Source of the DNA: Angomonas deanei
Taxonomy: Eukaryota > Euglenozoa > Kinetoplastea > Trypanosomatida > Trypanosomatidae
Direction of reading: 5' to 3'
Assembly: GCA_903995115.1 (NCBI GenBank)
Contig: LR877158.1
Location: 558,001-622,000 of the forward strand
Length of the DNA: 64,000 nucleotides
The notes beneath the pieces were generated by a model. The model made no database searches and was not told where the DNA came from. It saw only the letters and a list, made by a program, of their open reading frames with translations. A program made the translations under genes and the position numbers. Shown here one piece after another: positions 54,801-62,232 of the stretch. Numbering within the stretch: the first letter of the stretch is position 1; every line of letters begins with the position of its first letter.

Positions 54801-56801
54801 CAGTGTGCCGTCCTTCGTTTTCCGCATGAGTGGCAAGCGCAGCTTGTCCGAGCTCACAGACCCCACGTCGCGGGACCACTCCTGGTATTTCTCTCGGATG
54901 GTGCCCTCCAGCAGGAGGCGCAGCTTTTCGTACAGGGCGAGCGCCTCCCGTCCCTGCTCCGTGTTGAGAACTGCGGGGGAGAGATCAAGGGTGCGAGTGT
55001 GGTTCTCGTTGATGCGGTCAAGGAGAGCTTTGCAGCGAACCACGCTCGAGGCAACCGGGGGCATGTTCACGTAACTTCCCACCTTATCGCCGCTGTAGTA
55101 GGTTTCCTGCACATTGAGTAAATCGTCGTAAAAAGTAGAAAGCACATCATTCTGCTTCTTTATCCATTCCTGTTGAACGGGGTTGCGTTCCGTGAACCCG
55201 TCGAACGTGTCAACGGCCTTGAACACCTCTGTGATGGCCCGCGAGTCATCAATCGAGGTAACGAGGATGGACGCCAAACGCTCCTCCAACTCGGATATAG
55301 TTCGGCGTAAATCATCGTAATCGGCGTCAAAGCGGACGTTGGTGATGTCGAGAAGGTTGTAGTCGACGCTGAAAAATCGGTTCAGCGCACGGTCGAACTT
55401 TTCCTTGACCTCCTCCGTTTCGCCCGTGAGCTGCTGGCCCTTGGTCGTTCCGATTCTCATATTCTCCATCTTGTCAAAAAGCAGCGCCGTCTCGATAACA
55501 TCCAGCAAGTCGTGGCACCTTTCCAAGAAAATGTCCAGTCGAGAGAATAAGGCGGCATTTTGGAACTTCCAAGGTCGGGCAATAGAGGCGACGTAGGATT
55601 TGTAGTGAAAGTACGCCGCTTTGAACTCGCCGCAAATGGTCAAAACTGTGCCCAAACGCTCGATCACATCCTTCTTTTCAAACCCTTCGGCAAAGTCTTG
55701 GACGCTTATAAAATCCGACGCCATTTCAATCAAGTCATTGCCCATTTCACGTATCAAAAACACCAGCCGCGTTGGGGTATTGTAAAAACCGGACTGGGTC
55801 CAAAGCAAGTACAAGAAGTGGAACAGGCGCTTGAAAGTGCCGCTGGAAGCCAGTTCCGTGAACTCAATGTTCCCACCAGACGACATGGACATCTGTTCGA
55901 ACTCTGGAATCAACGGTTTAAGATAACGGTAGTTATCCGCCGCCTCGAATGTGGCCTCCTTTAGTTCCTCCAACAACTGGGAAAAGGGCGCGTAGTAAGT
56001 GCTTCCAGCCTTTTTCAAAAGAACCAAAATCTTTAGTGCCTTCACAGAGTACAGCTGCTCCTCAAGGTTGGAAAGGTTATCCGACTTGTTGCCCCAAAAG
56101 GCAATTTCATCCAGCGGTCCGGGGTAGCGGCCGGTCTGAATGGCGCTCTCTTCAAGTTCCTCCGGCTCAGAGGCAATGGCGGCCTTGATTTGAGATGTCC
56201 ATGAAATAATGGCGCTCTCCAAGTGGTAGAGGGTGTCCTTGTCAATGGGTGTATCGTCCACCCTGCTCGGTAGGTCCACTGGCGGCATGGGGAGGAGGGT
56301 GCGGCCTTGGTTCAGGCCAACCGTGACAAGCATTTGCGCCAAAAGACCGTTGGTGTCATTTAGCAATTCATTCACCGCAACATCCGGCACTTTGCACATA
56401 TTCTTTCGGTCGGCCTTAATAATGGGAGCATAGACATTACGTGTCATTTCATTCAAAAAAGAAAGGGAATCCGGGGCTAGATCGCCGAAGCAAATCTTGT
56501 CCTTCATCACCAAATCGTCTTGAATTTTCTCCCTCTGCATTTTGCTAAAGTACACGCCTTTCTTCTTTAACTCTTCAGGGGGCTCGATGCGTGCCACGTA
56601 GGCACCGGTGGAAGACTGAAAGACATACAAGTGGCGGGCATCTGCTGTGTCCAGAAACTCGCTTATTTGAGCGCGGTTCTCCTCGCTGTCAATAAATTTC
56701 TTCGCATCGGCCGGCTTCAACCTCAGAGCGTTAGTCAATCGTTGTTCAAGCCAAATGATGCGCTTGTCCGAAACGGTCTCCTCTTTGTCGTTTTTTCCCA
56801 T
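42864..56801 (-). CDS. Outer-arm axonemal dynein heavy chain (beta/DNAH9-11-17 class)
   Basis: A complete heavy chain of 4,645 residues in one frame from the ATG at 56801. The tail (starting with WLEQRLTNALRLK and TLLPMPPVDLP) resembles outer-arm chains. AAA1 to AAA4 P-loops are present: GPAGTGKTETT (about 1917), GAAGAGKTECW (2202), GTAGTGKTNLI (2547) and GVGGSGKQSLA (2896). The stalk coiled coil and microtubule-binding domain lie near 3170-3420. AAA5, AAA6 and a full C-terminal domain ending WIIAGVGLLLDVVE follow. The AAA1 site, which drives motility, has an intact Walker B (CFDEFNRI). An acidic Glu/Asp-rich insertion of about 70 residues lies near 4070-4130. It powers flagellar beating as part of the outer arm. 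Confidence 0.93.
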   Translation of the reverse strand: MGKNDKEETVSDKRIIWLEQRLTNALRLKPADAKKFIDSEENRAQISEFLDTADARHLYVFQSSTGAYVARIEPPEELKKKGVYFSKMQREKIQDDLVMKDKICFGDLAPDSLSFLNEMTRNVYAPIIKADRKNMCKVPDVAVNELLNDTNGLLAQMLVTVGLNQGRTLLPMPPVDLPSRVDDTPIDKDTLYHLESAIISWTSQIKAAIASEPEELEESAIQTGRYPGPLDEIAFWGNKSDNLSNLEEQLYSVKALKILVLLKKAGSTYYAPFSQLLEELKEATFEAADNYRYLKPLIPEFEQMSMSSGGNIEFTELASSGTFKRLFHFLYLLWTQSGFYNTPTRLVFLIREMGNDLIEMASDFISVQDFAEGFEKKDVIERLGTVLTICGEFKAAYFHYKSYVASIARPWKFQNAALFSRLDIFLERCHDLLDVIETALLFDKMENMRIGTTKGQQLTGETEEVKEKFDRALNRFFSVDYNLLDITNVRFDADYDDLRRTISELEERLASILVTSIDDSRAITEVFKAVDTFDGFTERNPVQQEWIKKQNDVLSTFYDDLLNVQETYYSGDKVGSYVNMPPVASSVVRCKALLDRINENHTRTLDLSPAVLNTEQGREALALYEKLRLLLEGTIREKYQEWSRDVGSVSSDKLRLPLMRKTKDGTLEVNLDPALVRTLREVYYLELLNSYGGEDEVFEIPPDAQAIFAKREVFRSQSLKLEYICSTYNDVIAKLRPEEERPLIQNELNTFDTVIQRGIEDVRWEEEEEADRYIEVALRDVGAINRVVSTLHSNVDGIKASIAEYQKADTVFPLDPARGDKTLTENEFRKLLDDYIQERSQYLEKLNTEIHARVTEGLTTLNELKQSSESAEVAEGSDMWQKYLRYVNDEVTSSLSQAVLKALTQLRDQIDPAWIADNDGIPLIDVKLGLGKETPESTNQVSRYDPPLAAVPEGEKQSIGDLVLSTIGRLEDATGLISSVHGTEKYDTLIRQNVEVSKMEREIELLLEQNNDACENYRSLYDEFKQLWANDRQKAFDVFLKRETSERRSSLSMAEETSAPSGEKEYFEVPLQDFDRAITEYERIHSKVSTIEDRHRESFVSIDVKPLRVSLRDTCKKWKDMFTEFIMDKMKTDLNNLYTFMKEADKGLDVEVVDGDVESLKSVMRWIRDCRKKNTEVMGQDETGETSGMFPPIQSALRMLKTHASTSPDADAELAKIEKIEELRKPAPEQWIALNKKALNARAQNSIVQDRETEKVKTSVSAFEAKLRQEVTTFHSNSLFSYNIDTRSVYEEIDKAYLHLMNLQNEGRELQNLQDLFDLAPSQFKEIRECRQELMLLKQVWDLHFHVISQFTEWKRSTFKDADVSYFEDECKKISKQLQQQPMKVKTWDTFKGVDEQVRNMRTSLPLCESLSSPAMRPRHWQELVTTTKQPGTIDPDAPDFTLEKLFSLGLHNYSDDVSNIVEKAEKELRIEKNLDKIIEAWKSLRYSYEMDNNLNCYLLGSVDEIVEQLESDNNALSSMLSDRFVGYFYAKVLEWQKMLGMVDTCTTKWIDIQRQWQNLYPIFVLSEDIRIQLPEDAKNFAEADKVFRLLMEKAHVYTDVIEVICTEKLKDDIGRDEELEKTLNYIQEILEQCEKSLADYLETKRKIFPRFFFVSDTDLIDILSKGSDPRAVMVHMSKIIDSVDYFVFDDNPHPNCGEKDVWKMVSLQGEHVTLSDSFTCEGPVEVWLDGLIKCMMRSMKMHIKEGNASYIEKPRNEWIYQYPCQAVIVASRIWFTTEVHQAFTQIEEGNDMGMKELLKNQKSQLDSLIKEVLLERTSQERKMLVHLITIDVHNRDIVQNMVDERVDTVEAFTWQSQLRYYWDEQKGSEIRIADAYFINGYEYIGLCGCLVITKLTDRCYMTLTQALRLHQGGAPAGPAGTGKTETTKDLARNMGIACYVFNCSDQMNYISLGQIFKGLAMSGSWGCFDEFNRISIEVLSVVATQVGSILNALKENKERFRFMNEEISITRSVGMWITMNPGYAGRTELPENIKSLFRPCAMCVPDLKNICEIMLAAEGFGDAKDLALKFVTLYRLNKELLSPQDHYDWGLRAVKSVLYIAGALKRGDPDVPERNVLMRALRDTNMAKLSKDDVYVFMGLIRSLFPNLEVPKKDKPELVTACKAVCKEQGNLPGENDIFILKCVQYEELLHVRHSVFILGAAGAGKTECWRCLQGALTKLYQDEWKSKAVASCLNPKAISSNELYGYFTPQKEWRDGILSTIFRDYAVESKKKKNMKWIVLDGIIDAEWIESMNTVMDDNKMLTLVSNERIPLTDSMRMIFEISHLRNASPATVSRAGVIFINETDLGWGPFKDKWIASREKREGTILDSLFDKYVSYVFEFWKRSMRTVVAVMDINIVQTICFLLDGIFKTMEQDEISKHPNAFEVYEKYFVFAVIWAFGGPLPCSDGRIDMRLNFSNQWKKEFPNMKISETGSIFDFYIAKEKDESGAVVYDWRPWSDLVQPYAAEPDAQLSTVSVQTADTVRMSYLMSLFVDNAKGVMLVGTAGTGKTNLIMSKLRSLDNEKVLFRVISFNARTSSAGLQGVMEQSLEKRSGRTYGPFNRKKLVFFLDDMNMPAPDKYGTQEAIALLQQHVGYGFWYDRIKILQKEVVDVRYVGAMNPKSGTFSILDRLLRHFAVFSTNMPDKADLVSIYGQILQAHTKSFSRDIRDTLTTLITNATIELHAGVTKQFFPTAVKFHYQWNMREMFNIFQGLCKSNPKLHTKSLQFVRLWVHECNRTFRDRMAESEDLARYDALLLEVINRAGFPDVSAKDAIEEPLLWAPFHTTPEGEENVYHETDYNQSSEFLQKKLAEYNESYAAMNLVLFNQAIEHVCRISRITSNPRGNAFLVGVGGSGKQSLARLASFINGHDIFQILVTSAYDITDFRTDMQELYRKCGVKGYPFAFILTDTQIVSLDMLVYLNDMLSSGNVPELFNQDERDGIVGSLTNEVKAAGFVDYSNPDVCWEYFISKVRSNLHIILCFSPVSKNFATWCRQFPALANTTVIDWFLKWPEQALKSVAYRFLSEIDLGGEETTKNIADYMAFCQTKVTETCEDYYTQEKRYAYTTPKSFLELIAFYKELLSIKRKENLDKTERLVSGIDKIKEAGIQVQALQEVLQKESVEVEEARQKTAALMETVGREKAIVEEQSAIAAKEEEKTNKIVEEVTSFEIQCKEDLAKAQPLVQEALAALDTLDKASIAELKNLGKPPEDVQMVAICVKVLTSNPKSIPPVKQRTWNECKKMMNQVDRFLQELRGFDVNNIPQACVDQIQIYINNPSFDPEIIKNKSAAAAGLCQWCIGMNRYHIVRCDVKPKEERLAEAQQRLASSQSALKKIQDKVADLKSKLDTLVKQYDDAVAESTAIEAKANKTQSKMNLAQRLVTGLADESVRWGNTIEELKKAAVLLVGDVLLSASFVSYIGPFSKSFREQIMESDWLPCMKELGIPMTEGIDPTMDVLASEAKVASWNNEGLPSDRISTENGALVTNCMRWPLLIDPQLQGIKWIRTREEKNGLCVIQMSQKNWQRTLEKCIEEGLPCLIESLGEFIEPVLDGVLSRQTFKKGSKQFIKLGATEVEYNNNFRLFLQTKLGNPHYGPEVNAQTTIINFMVTETGLEDQLLAVVVSQERPDLEKKRGALLRQMNTMTIELQKCEDGLLYELTNATGDILENVALIENLENTKKKSKEINASFALAVTTQKDIAQNRLRYTDVAVRGSLLFFQIDQLWKIDHMYQYSLEAFMVVFNKALLMAPQPENKKDVKKRVDNVSASITENVFAYVSRGLFERHKLIFSSLLTFAILSGRQEIDPKQLDFLLRGKKKTGVERPETVVEWCTKPNWDAVQALAEVEGSSPEFSLLPGDMSENNRWFQWCETEKPELEKLPGDWKNLTSFQRLLVLRCLRPDRLTAALETFVSDSIGRYFVSDQAVDISVSYQNSSTTTPLFFILSPGVDPVKSVEELGRKLGYTYDNEKLYNVSLGQGQEIVADQALEKCFREGGWALLNNIHLVEKWLKSLERRLDQYAETYTRMGQLRKEIMERKMAERAEAEGVKEDAGEGEEPVGEEGEKLEKSQHDSEGNGGETDEDAEAKEAIEVTDDEIPFDGIKGHPEFRVFLSAEPSNVIPVGVLQRSIKLTSEPPTGIRQNIVRALGNFVDEPWEKSAKPAEYRCIMFSMCFFHAVVVERKKFGPLGWNRAYPFNAGDLTTCLEVAANYIEDRPKVPWEDLRYVFGEIMYGGHITDDWDRVLCMAYLQSYIIPECCDGLLLAPGVNVPTPCSYQEYMQYLTNTDLFPIESPLLYGLHPNAEINYRTTQADVLFRTINELQPKKHAGGDMLSPQDIVQQKIDEIRERLPESHNLQDLGERLEEDRSPQQHVFYQECERMNILINTLKTTLDELDLGLKGALSMSASMQELFDEMFLDKMPEKWSRVSFMSQRMLGSWVENFLTRNEQLVNWNTDLQTPKVTNLSLFFNPMSFLTAIMQTTSIVNSFDLDQMALVVDVLKKSADQIESSARDGCYIVGLSMEGARWDTAAGCIEESRLKELYPKMPIMQVRSLPLGKIDRRDQYECPMYKTQARGPGFVVGFFLKTKQPARKWIIAGVGLLLDVVE

Positions 56802-57248
56802 TGAAATCAATCAACAAAAAAAAAAAAAAGGGTGTATTATAAATAAATTATATAAAACAAACAAAAAAAAGAGCGAAAAACTTGGCTATTTACAGGTTGT
56901 TGATGTTGCTTTGTGTTACACTAATCCTAACACTATCAGACACTTACAAAAAAAAAAAAAAAAACTCTAATAATAACACTAAACCTTACAGGTGCGGAAT
57001 CGAGTGAGGAGAAAGTAGCGTAATAAAACCAAGATTGTGGGAAGGGAGAAAACGAAAGCTTTCTCGTCCAGATCGACCCATCGACGCAATCACGCTAAAA
57101 AAGAAACGATTTTTATGCTCTTTAATTAAATTAAATTTATGAATAGAAAACAAAAAAAAAAATCATAAAAAAAAAGGAGAGAATTATTAATAAAGAAGGG
57201 AATGGTCAGACGCAAAGGGGAAGACGAGGCTCCCCCTTTTTCGTTATC
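56802..57248. other. Intergenic region between CCT zeta and dynein
   Basis: A 447-base A/T-rich spacer. A run of 13 T on the transcribed strand lies 14 bases from the dynein start with no AG between, so the acceptor is probably further upstream, near the second tract at 56948-56965. No gene seen. Confidence 0.55.
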
Positions 57249-58856
57249 TTACGCGCCACGACGGCCAGCCTTCATGATCTCATCAACGAGAAGAAGCTGA
57301 GCAACAATATCTCCTGTGGCTTCTATTATGCTGCGCTTCACGATGACATTATCAAATATACCAGATGCAACGGGGTCCATAACGTCACCAGTATCCAAGC
57401 GGAGGCCGACCCACTTATTTTGCTTTCGCGCCGTCGTACTAGCCTCCTGCAACGTAATGAGGCACTGTTGTACGTCAAGTCCTGAATTCTCGGCTAGCGT
57501 CTTTGGGGTGACCAGCATAGCATCTGCAAAAGCGCGAACACCGATTTTTTGCTTCCCTGAAACCGTCTCAATGTACTTCATCAAATGTTCGTGAAGCGCC
57601 ACTTCAAACGCGCCCGCGCCCGGCACAACGGATCCGCTCTCAAGGGCGTTCTTCACGGCGCGGAGACCGTCACGAATGGCATCCTTGATTTGCGCAATGG
57701 TATGGTCGTTAGGTCCTTTTACCAACAAGGTACAGCTCTTTCCAAGTTTAGAATTTTCAACAAATGTGTAGACATCGTCGCCGATGGTGTGTTCTTGAAT
57801 AAGGCCAGCTTCCCCGAGGATCTCCGGCGTTAGGTTGTCCGATGTGTTCACGGCCTCTCCGCCACACGCTAGCACAAGTCGCTCCATGTTGCGACGCTTG
57901 GCTCGGCGGAGGGCGAGAATTCCCTCTTTGGCCAGCATCTCCAACGCTATAGGATCTATACCTTTTTGGTTAATGACGACGAAACTCCGCCCGTTCTCCT
58001 TGGTGCAGACCTGCTTCTTGAGCGCGATGATCTGGCGCACACGGTCATCGGTCATCTTCCTCTCGGCATCCACCATTCGCGCTTTTTCTTCGGGTGTTTT
58101 GTAGTAGAAGCCAGTGGTGAGTTCGCTCCGTTCGTACTCGAGCGAAACGTTGCAAGTGAGGATGTAAGCATTTTCTAAATACTTTGGCATATCGCTGTTG
58201 CGCCCGCCGTGGTCAAGCACAATGCCATTGACAAAGCGGGTGTCCGAACTTAGACGGTGACGCATATGCATCACCTCCACCATGTGCAGATCAATTTCCT
58301 TTCCTTCCTCCGTCACCGCATACACCGCGTCCACCACTGAATCGGCAAGTTTTTCAGAGAGACCTGTATTAAGCTTTGTGGCGAGAACGCTGCGGGCGAT
58401 GTTTGTGAGGAACTCCCGTTCTTCCGCTTTGGGAATACTTATCGTGTTGGCGTCCAAAAACTTTTGTGCTTCCGTCCGGGCAATTTTGAGGCCTTCTGTA
58501 AGAATTCTGGGGTGCATTCCTTCCTGAATATACCGCTCGCACTGACGCATCATTTCCCCAATAACCAAAACCGTGCTGGTGCTTCCGTCACCGGTGATAT
58601 CATCTATAGCCGTGGCGGCACGGGCAATCAAAGCGGCGGTTGGATGCTGGATTTGCATTTCACCCAAAAGTGTATTGCCGTCTTTGGTTATTTTAATCAA
58701 ACCGGCGCCAGACACTAGCATCTTCATCGTCCCTCGAGGGCCCAAATTTGTCTTGAGGACCTCTTGCAAGCCGCGAGCCGCGATCATGTTGATGTCCAGA
58801 GCATTTGCCTTTCTTGCCTGTTTACCCCCAGGATTAATGTAGGCGAGGTTAGACAT
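57249..58856 (-). CDS. CCT6: Chaperonin CCT zeta subunit (TCP-1 zeta)
   Basis: The proper start is the ATG at 58856, giving 535 residues; the 75 codons upstream in frame translate the T-rich leader. Group II chaperonin motifs are LGPRGTMKMLVSGAG, the ATP-binding GDGSTSTVLVIGE and VPGAGAFEVAL. The N-terminus (NMIAARGLQEVLKTNLGP) and apical region identify the zeta subunit. CCT forms a hetero-oligomeric double ring that folds actin and tubulin, abundant needs of a flagellate. The zeta subunit is one of the weakly ATP-hydrolysing members. The gene is complete and normal in length. Confidence 0.93.
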   Translation of the reverse strand: MSNLAYINPGGKQARKANALDINMIAARGLQEVLKTNLGPRGTMKMLVSGAGLIKITKDGNTLLGEMQIQHPTAALIARAATAIDDITGDGSTSTVLVIGEMMRQCERYIQEGMHPRILTEGLKIARTEAQKFLDANTISIPKAEEREFLTNIARSVLATKLNTGLSEKLADSVVDAVYAVTEEGKEIDLHMVEVMHMRHRLSSDTRFVNGIVLDHGGRNSDMPKYLENAYILTCNVSLEYERSELTTGFYYKTPEEKARMVDAERKMTDDRVRQIIALKKQVCTKENGRSFVVINQKGIDPIALEMLAKEGILALRRAKRRNMERLVLACGGEAVNTSDNLTPEILGEAGLIQEHTIGDDVYTFVENSKLGKSCTLLVKGPNDHTIAQIKDAIRDGLRAVKNALESGSVVPGAGAFEVALHEHLMKYIETVSGKQKIGVRAFADAMLVTPKTLAENSGLDVQQCLITLQEASTTARKQNKWVGLRLDTGDVMDPVASGIFDNVIVKRSIIEATGDIVAQLLLVDEIMKAGRRGA

Positions 58857-59213
58857 GTTCAAAATATATATGTGGATATATTTTAAGAATAATTGGTGAA
58901 GTGGTAAAAGAAAAAAAAAAAAAAATCTATATTTGGAACTCTTATTCGTCGCGCCACACCAATTAAAAAAGAAGGGAGAAAAGGGGGATACAAGGTTCAG
59001 AAAAGAATGAGGCCGCGCCACGATAAAAAAAACAATAAAAAAAATACATCCACGAGCGGCTCTAAGCAACAGCCAAAACATTGGAGAAGCGTAAAGAAAG
59101 GAATTTATTTTTCTAAAAAAAAAAAAATGAAATCCTTCTAAAGAAATGAAATAAATTTCTGCGTTTCCTCTTCAAGTAACCTGGCAAAGAAGAATTTTGC
59201 GCACCCTACCAAT
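58857..59213. other. Intergenic region between eL42 and CCT zeta
   Basis: A 357-base spacer with T15 and T13 tracts on the transcribed strand at 58911-58926 and 59117-59128. No gene seen. Confidence 0.55.
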
Positions 59214-59534
59214 TTACCACGTGGGGTCCTTGCTGTTGGACTTCTTCTTGTCGTTCAGCTCGAAGTGCTTCGTGCGCTTGAGGACGGTCTGAATGACGCT
59301 CTTGCATCCAGAGCACTGGAGCTTCAAGACGACCTTCTTGGTGGTCTTGGCCTTCTTGTGGAAGATGGGCTTGGTCTGACCACCATAACCGGACTGTTTG
59401 CGATCGTAACGACGCTTACCGCGAGCGAACAGGCGGGCTTTGCCGGCCTTGTACTGCACGACCTTGAAGGACTTGTGGGCGTTGCAGCGCTTGTCAGGGC
59501 AGTGCAGCGTCTTCTTCTTGGGATAGTTGACCAT
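59214..59534 (-). CDS. RPL44: Large-subunit ribosomal protein eL42 (L36a/L44)
   Basis: A 106-residue protein matching eL42 along its length: MVNYPKKK start, [27 protein letters not shown] core, KHFEL near the end. The zinc ribbon is kept with kinetoplastid spacing (Cys12/Cys17 and Cys74/Cys77). It sits at the ribosomal E site beside the CCA end of exiting tRNA. Residue 56 is proline, the form associated with cycloheximide sensitivity in other eukaryotes. The gene is complete. Confidence 0.96.
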   Translation of the reverse strand: MVNYPKKKTLHCPDKRCNAHKSFKVVQYKAGKARLFARGKRRYDRKQSGYGGQTKPIFHKKAKTTKKVVLKLQCSGCKSVIQTVLKRTKHFELNDKKKSNSKDPTW

Positions 59535-59884
59535 TGCTTCGAATTATAAAAAAGGAAACACTTTGCAGTAAAGAAAAAAAAAAAAAATGAGGGCAAGGAG
59601 CGAGAGTAGAAAATACAGCAAACACTAACAACGTAATTTAACAGAAAAAAAAAAAACGCAAAAAATGAAGGAAACACAGCCAGAAAAAAAAATATTTTAA
59701 AACTTCACCGTTATCATTACTGCGGGTTTTAGTAGAATGCTAGTAACACACTCTCAAAAATACCGTAATTTTATTAAACGCATAAAAGTTAGTGAATGGT
59801 AATAATAACGATAAACAGAAAAAACAATAAAACAGAAGAATAATAATTATAAAAAAAAAAAAAGGTAAAAGGGGGGAAAAAATG
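59535..59884. other. Intergenic region upstream of eL42
   Basis: A 350-base A/T-rich spacer. The transcribed strand has T14 (59573-59587) then CTTTACTGCAAAG, giving an acceptor AG about 30 bases before the eL42 start. No gene seen. Confidence 0.6.
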
Positions 59885-60702
59885 TCACTTATTATATGTT
59901 GCCTCCATTTCTTTTGACTTGTCCATACAGGCTATCATAGCCTCAATGACGGAACTTCTGAAACCGCCCCTCTCCAAAACACTCGCACCGCTTCAATGGT
60001 TGTACCTCCGGGGGAGCAAACCATATCTTTTAATTCAGCCGGAGACTTGCCAGTTTCTTGCATCATTTTGGCTGCGCCAAGGACAGCTTGTGCGCATAAT
60101 TCTCTCGCTTGGCTTCGTGGGAGGCCCCCGCGCACAGCGCCGTCACACATTGCCTCAAGAAAAACAAAAACATACGCCGGGGAAGAGCCACAAGCACCAA
60201 TAACACCATGAATCAGAGACTCCTGAACAATTTCGACTCGTCCGACCGCTTTTAAAAGATCCATGACAGTGTTAAGCTCGTCTTCTTTTACGGAGGCATT
60301 GGGAGAGACGGATGACATTCCACACCCGACAAGTGAGGGGACGTTAGGCATGACTCTTATCACCTTTGTCCCCTCCGGCAAATTTTTTTCCATCGACGCG
60401 ATAGTAATTCCCGCAGCGACGGAGACAACAAGGGTCTTGGGGGTAATATCCTTGCTGATAGTTTTGCACATGTCCAGCACCCCGTACGGCTTTACTCCGA
60501 GAATAACGATGTCACAAGTTTTTGCCAGCTCATCGGCAGTCGCTTTCTGCACACCATAGTCTTTTACCAACCTCTCCATGGTGGAAACTGTCCGGTTGCA
60601 TACAAACGTATTCTCTGGAGTCAGTGCACCATTTTTCAGAGCGCCTGACATGATGCATTCGGCCATGCTTCCGCATCCCAAAAATCCCACTTTCGTTGAC
60701 AT
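59885..60702 (-). CDS. P5CR: Pyrroline-5-carboxylate reductase, C-terminus in another frame
   Basis: The main frame (60702-59935, 255 residues) is P5C reductase, the NAD(P)H-dependent last step of proline synthesis. It has the Rossmann start VGFLGCGSMAECI, VMPNVPSLVGCG and the C-terminal signature GACGSSPAYVFVFLEAMCDGAVRGGLPRSQA (seen in pieces), then CSPGGTTIEAVRV. Directly after that, at a TTTT run near 59982, homology moves to another frame. That frame encodes GGFRSSVIEAMIACMDKS, the normal end of the enzyme, and stops at 59885. Either one small length error is present or the enzyme ends in an abnormal 13-residue tail. It is the first gene of the minus-strand unit, next to the strand-switch region. 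Confidence 0.88.
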
Positions 60703-61929
60703 TCTTGAAGTAACAAACTGTTCGCTAGAATATATATGTGAAAATCCTAAAACAAGATTTTAAAAAAAAAAAAAATGGAGACCAGAGAGAGAGAGAGAGA
60801 AAGATTAAAAATAGAAGCGGATAAAAGATTTAGCAGACCCTCAATAATAATAATCAGTCTTTAAGTGAATATATATACGGCACATTAAAATTAAATAATA
60901 TAATAATAAATAAATAATAATAATAAAAAAAAAATTGGCGCCCGAACCCGTTGTGGGAAACCGCCAGAGGAAAATTTACGGAAATAAATTCGTCAAATAA
61001 GCGCAGTGAGTCGTGGTGGCCAGAGCGTCGGCAATATTAATTAATATTAATAATATACAATATTAAATATTTTCTTTAACAACGCTAAAGACCCGCTTGC
61101 CCTGCCGTTTAAGCTGCATAAATAACCACTGTACCTCAAATTTAATAAATCAAAAAAAAAAAAAAGGAAAGTAAATATGTGTTACATAAACTACACGTAC
61201 CGTGATGTGCCGGACAGTCGGCAACAATTGTACTCATCACAATTGTAACATAACTGGTTCATCATTACGACACTGTGCTGATACTGAATGCAAGCACAAA
61301 TGTTGAAACGCACCGAAAAAAAAAAAGCGTAATTTGAAGACTCGCACTTCCTGTAGTTGGACATCGTCTGCTCCCGATTTATTTATTTGTTTGTAAGTAA
61401 TAAAATGTATTAATATTAATAATAGAGCAATTTTATTTACTTTCAATAATAATAATAAAAGGTCTCTGATCATTTGCCCTTCCTGTGTTGATGTTCAGCG
61501 TTGGGATGCACGAAAGAAGAGTTAAATCACACATAGCAGTGCATACTCTTTTTTTTTTTTTGTCGGCTATTTCCAGTAAAAAAAAAAAAAAGGAATTCGT
61601 TCCTTATCACTCAAAAATGAAACCTAAGGCACTCACAGACATGGGACCGGAAACCCAAAATTACAAAGCTAACGCTGTTTTTTGTTTTTTGTATGTTAAA
61701 CGCGTCAGTCCTTTCTTCATTTAAAGAGAGCTGGTAGAAAACAAAAAAGAAGCTTATTGTATTGAATTTCTTCTGGCACATTGCACGAATTCTTTCCCAG
61801 TTTATTCTTCTGACAGTTACTGCAAGACTGCCAAATCGGTCGCACTTCAACCGGCAGAAGGCGCGCTATGTGCAAACGGATCCTCAACAATTCAAGTAAT
61901 AATAAATATGCTAGTGGAAAACAAAACAA

Positions 61930-61952
61930 ACAACAACAACAACAACAACAAC
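61930..61952. repeat. (CAA)n microsatellite
   Basis: About seven CAA units followed by a long A run, within the strand-switch region. Confidence 0.8.
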
Positions 61953-62232
61953 AAAAAAAAAAAAAAACGGAAAGCGAAAGACCCGCCAGCGTAAAAGAAA
62001 CTCAGACCGTTGAGGAGAAAATAAAAGACTTTTCTCCTCTTGATATACAGTGTAAAATGTCCTTAGTTTATTGAAAAGGGTTTTTGTGTTTCTTTGTGCA
62101 GGCTTCCTCTAACTCTGAAAATGTCTTGTAAAACTGAGAAACACACCCAACAGCGTCAACAACAACAAAAAAAAGGGATTCGGCAAATGACACTGTCAAC
62201 GCAAAGCGCCGTGCCAAAGTAATTTCAATAAA

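Noticed and set aside
60935-61030. Possible tRNA on the minus strand ending in GGGTTCGGGCGCC
   Set aside because: The sequence around GGGTTCG cannot form a five-pair T-stem and no matching acceptor strand exists about 72 bases away.
61562-61580. TCGGCTATTT resembling the 5' part of kinetoplastid U2 snRNA
   Set aside because: The match stops after ten bases and is followed by an A run; no Sm site or stem-loops.
61660-61700. CTAACGCT resembling the start of the spliced-leader exon
   Set aside because: Only about ten bases match and the rest of the exon and the donor GT are absent.
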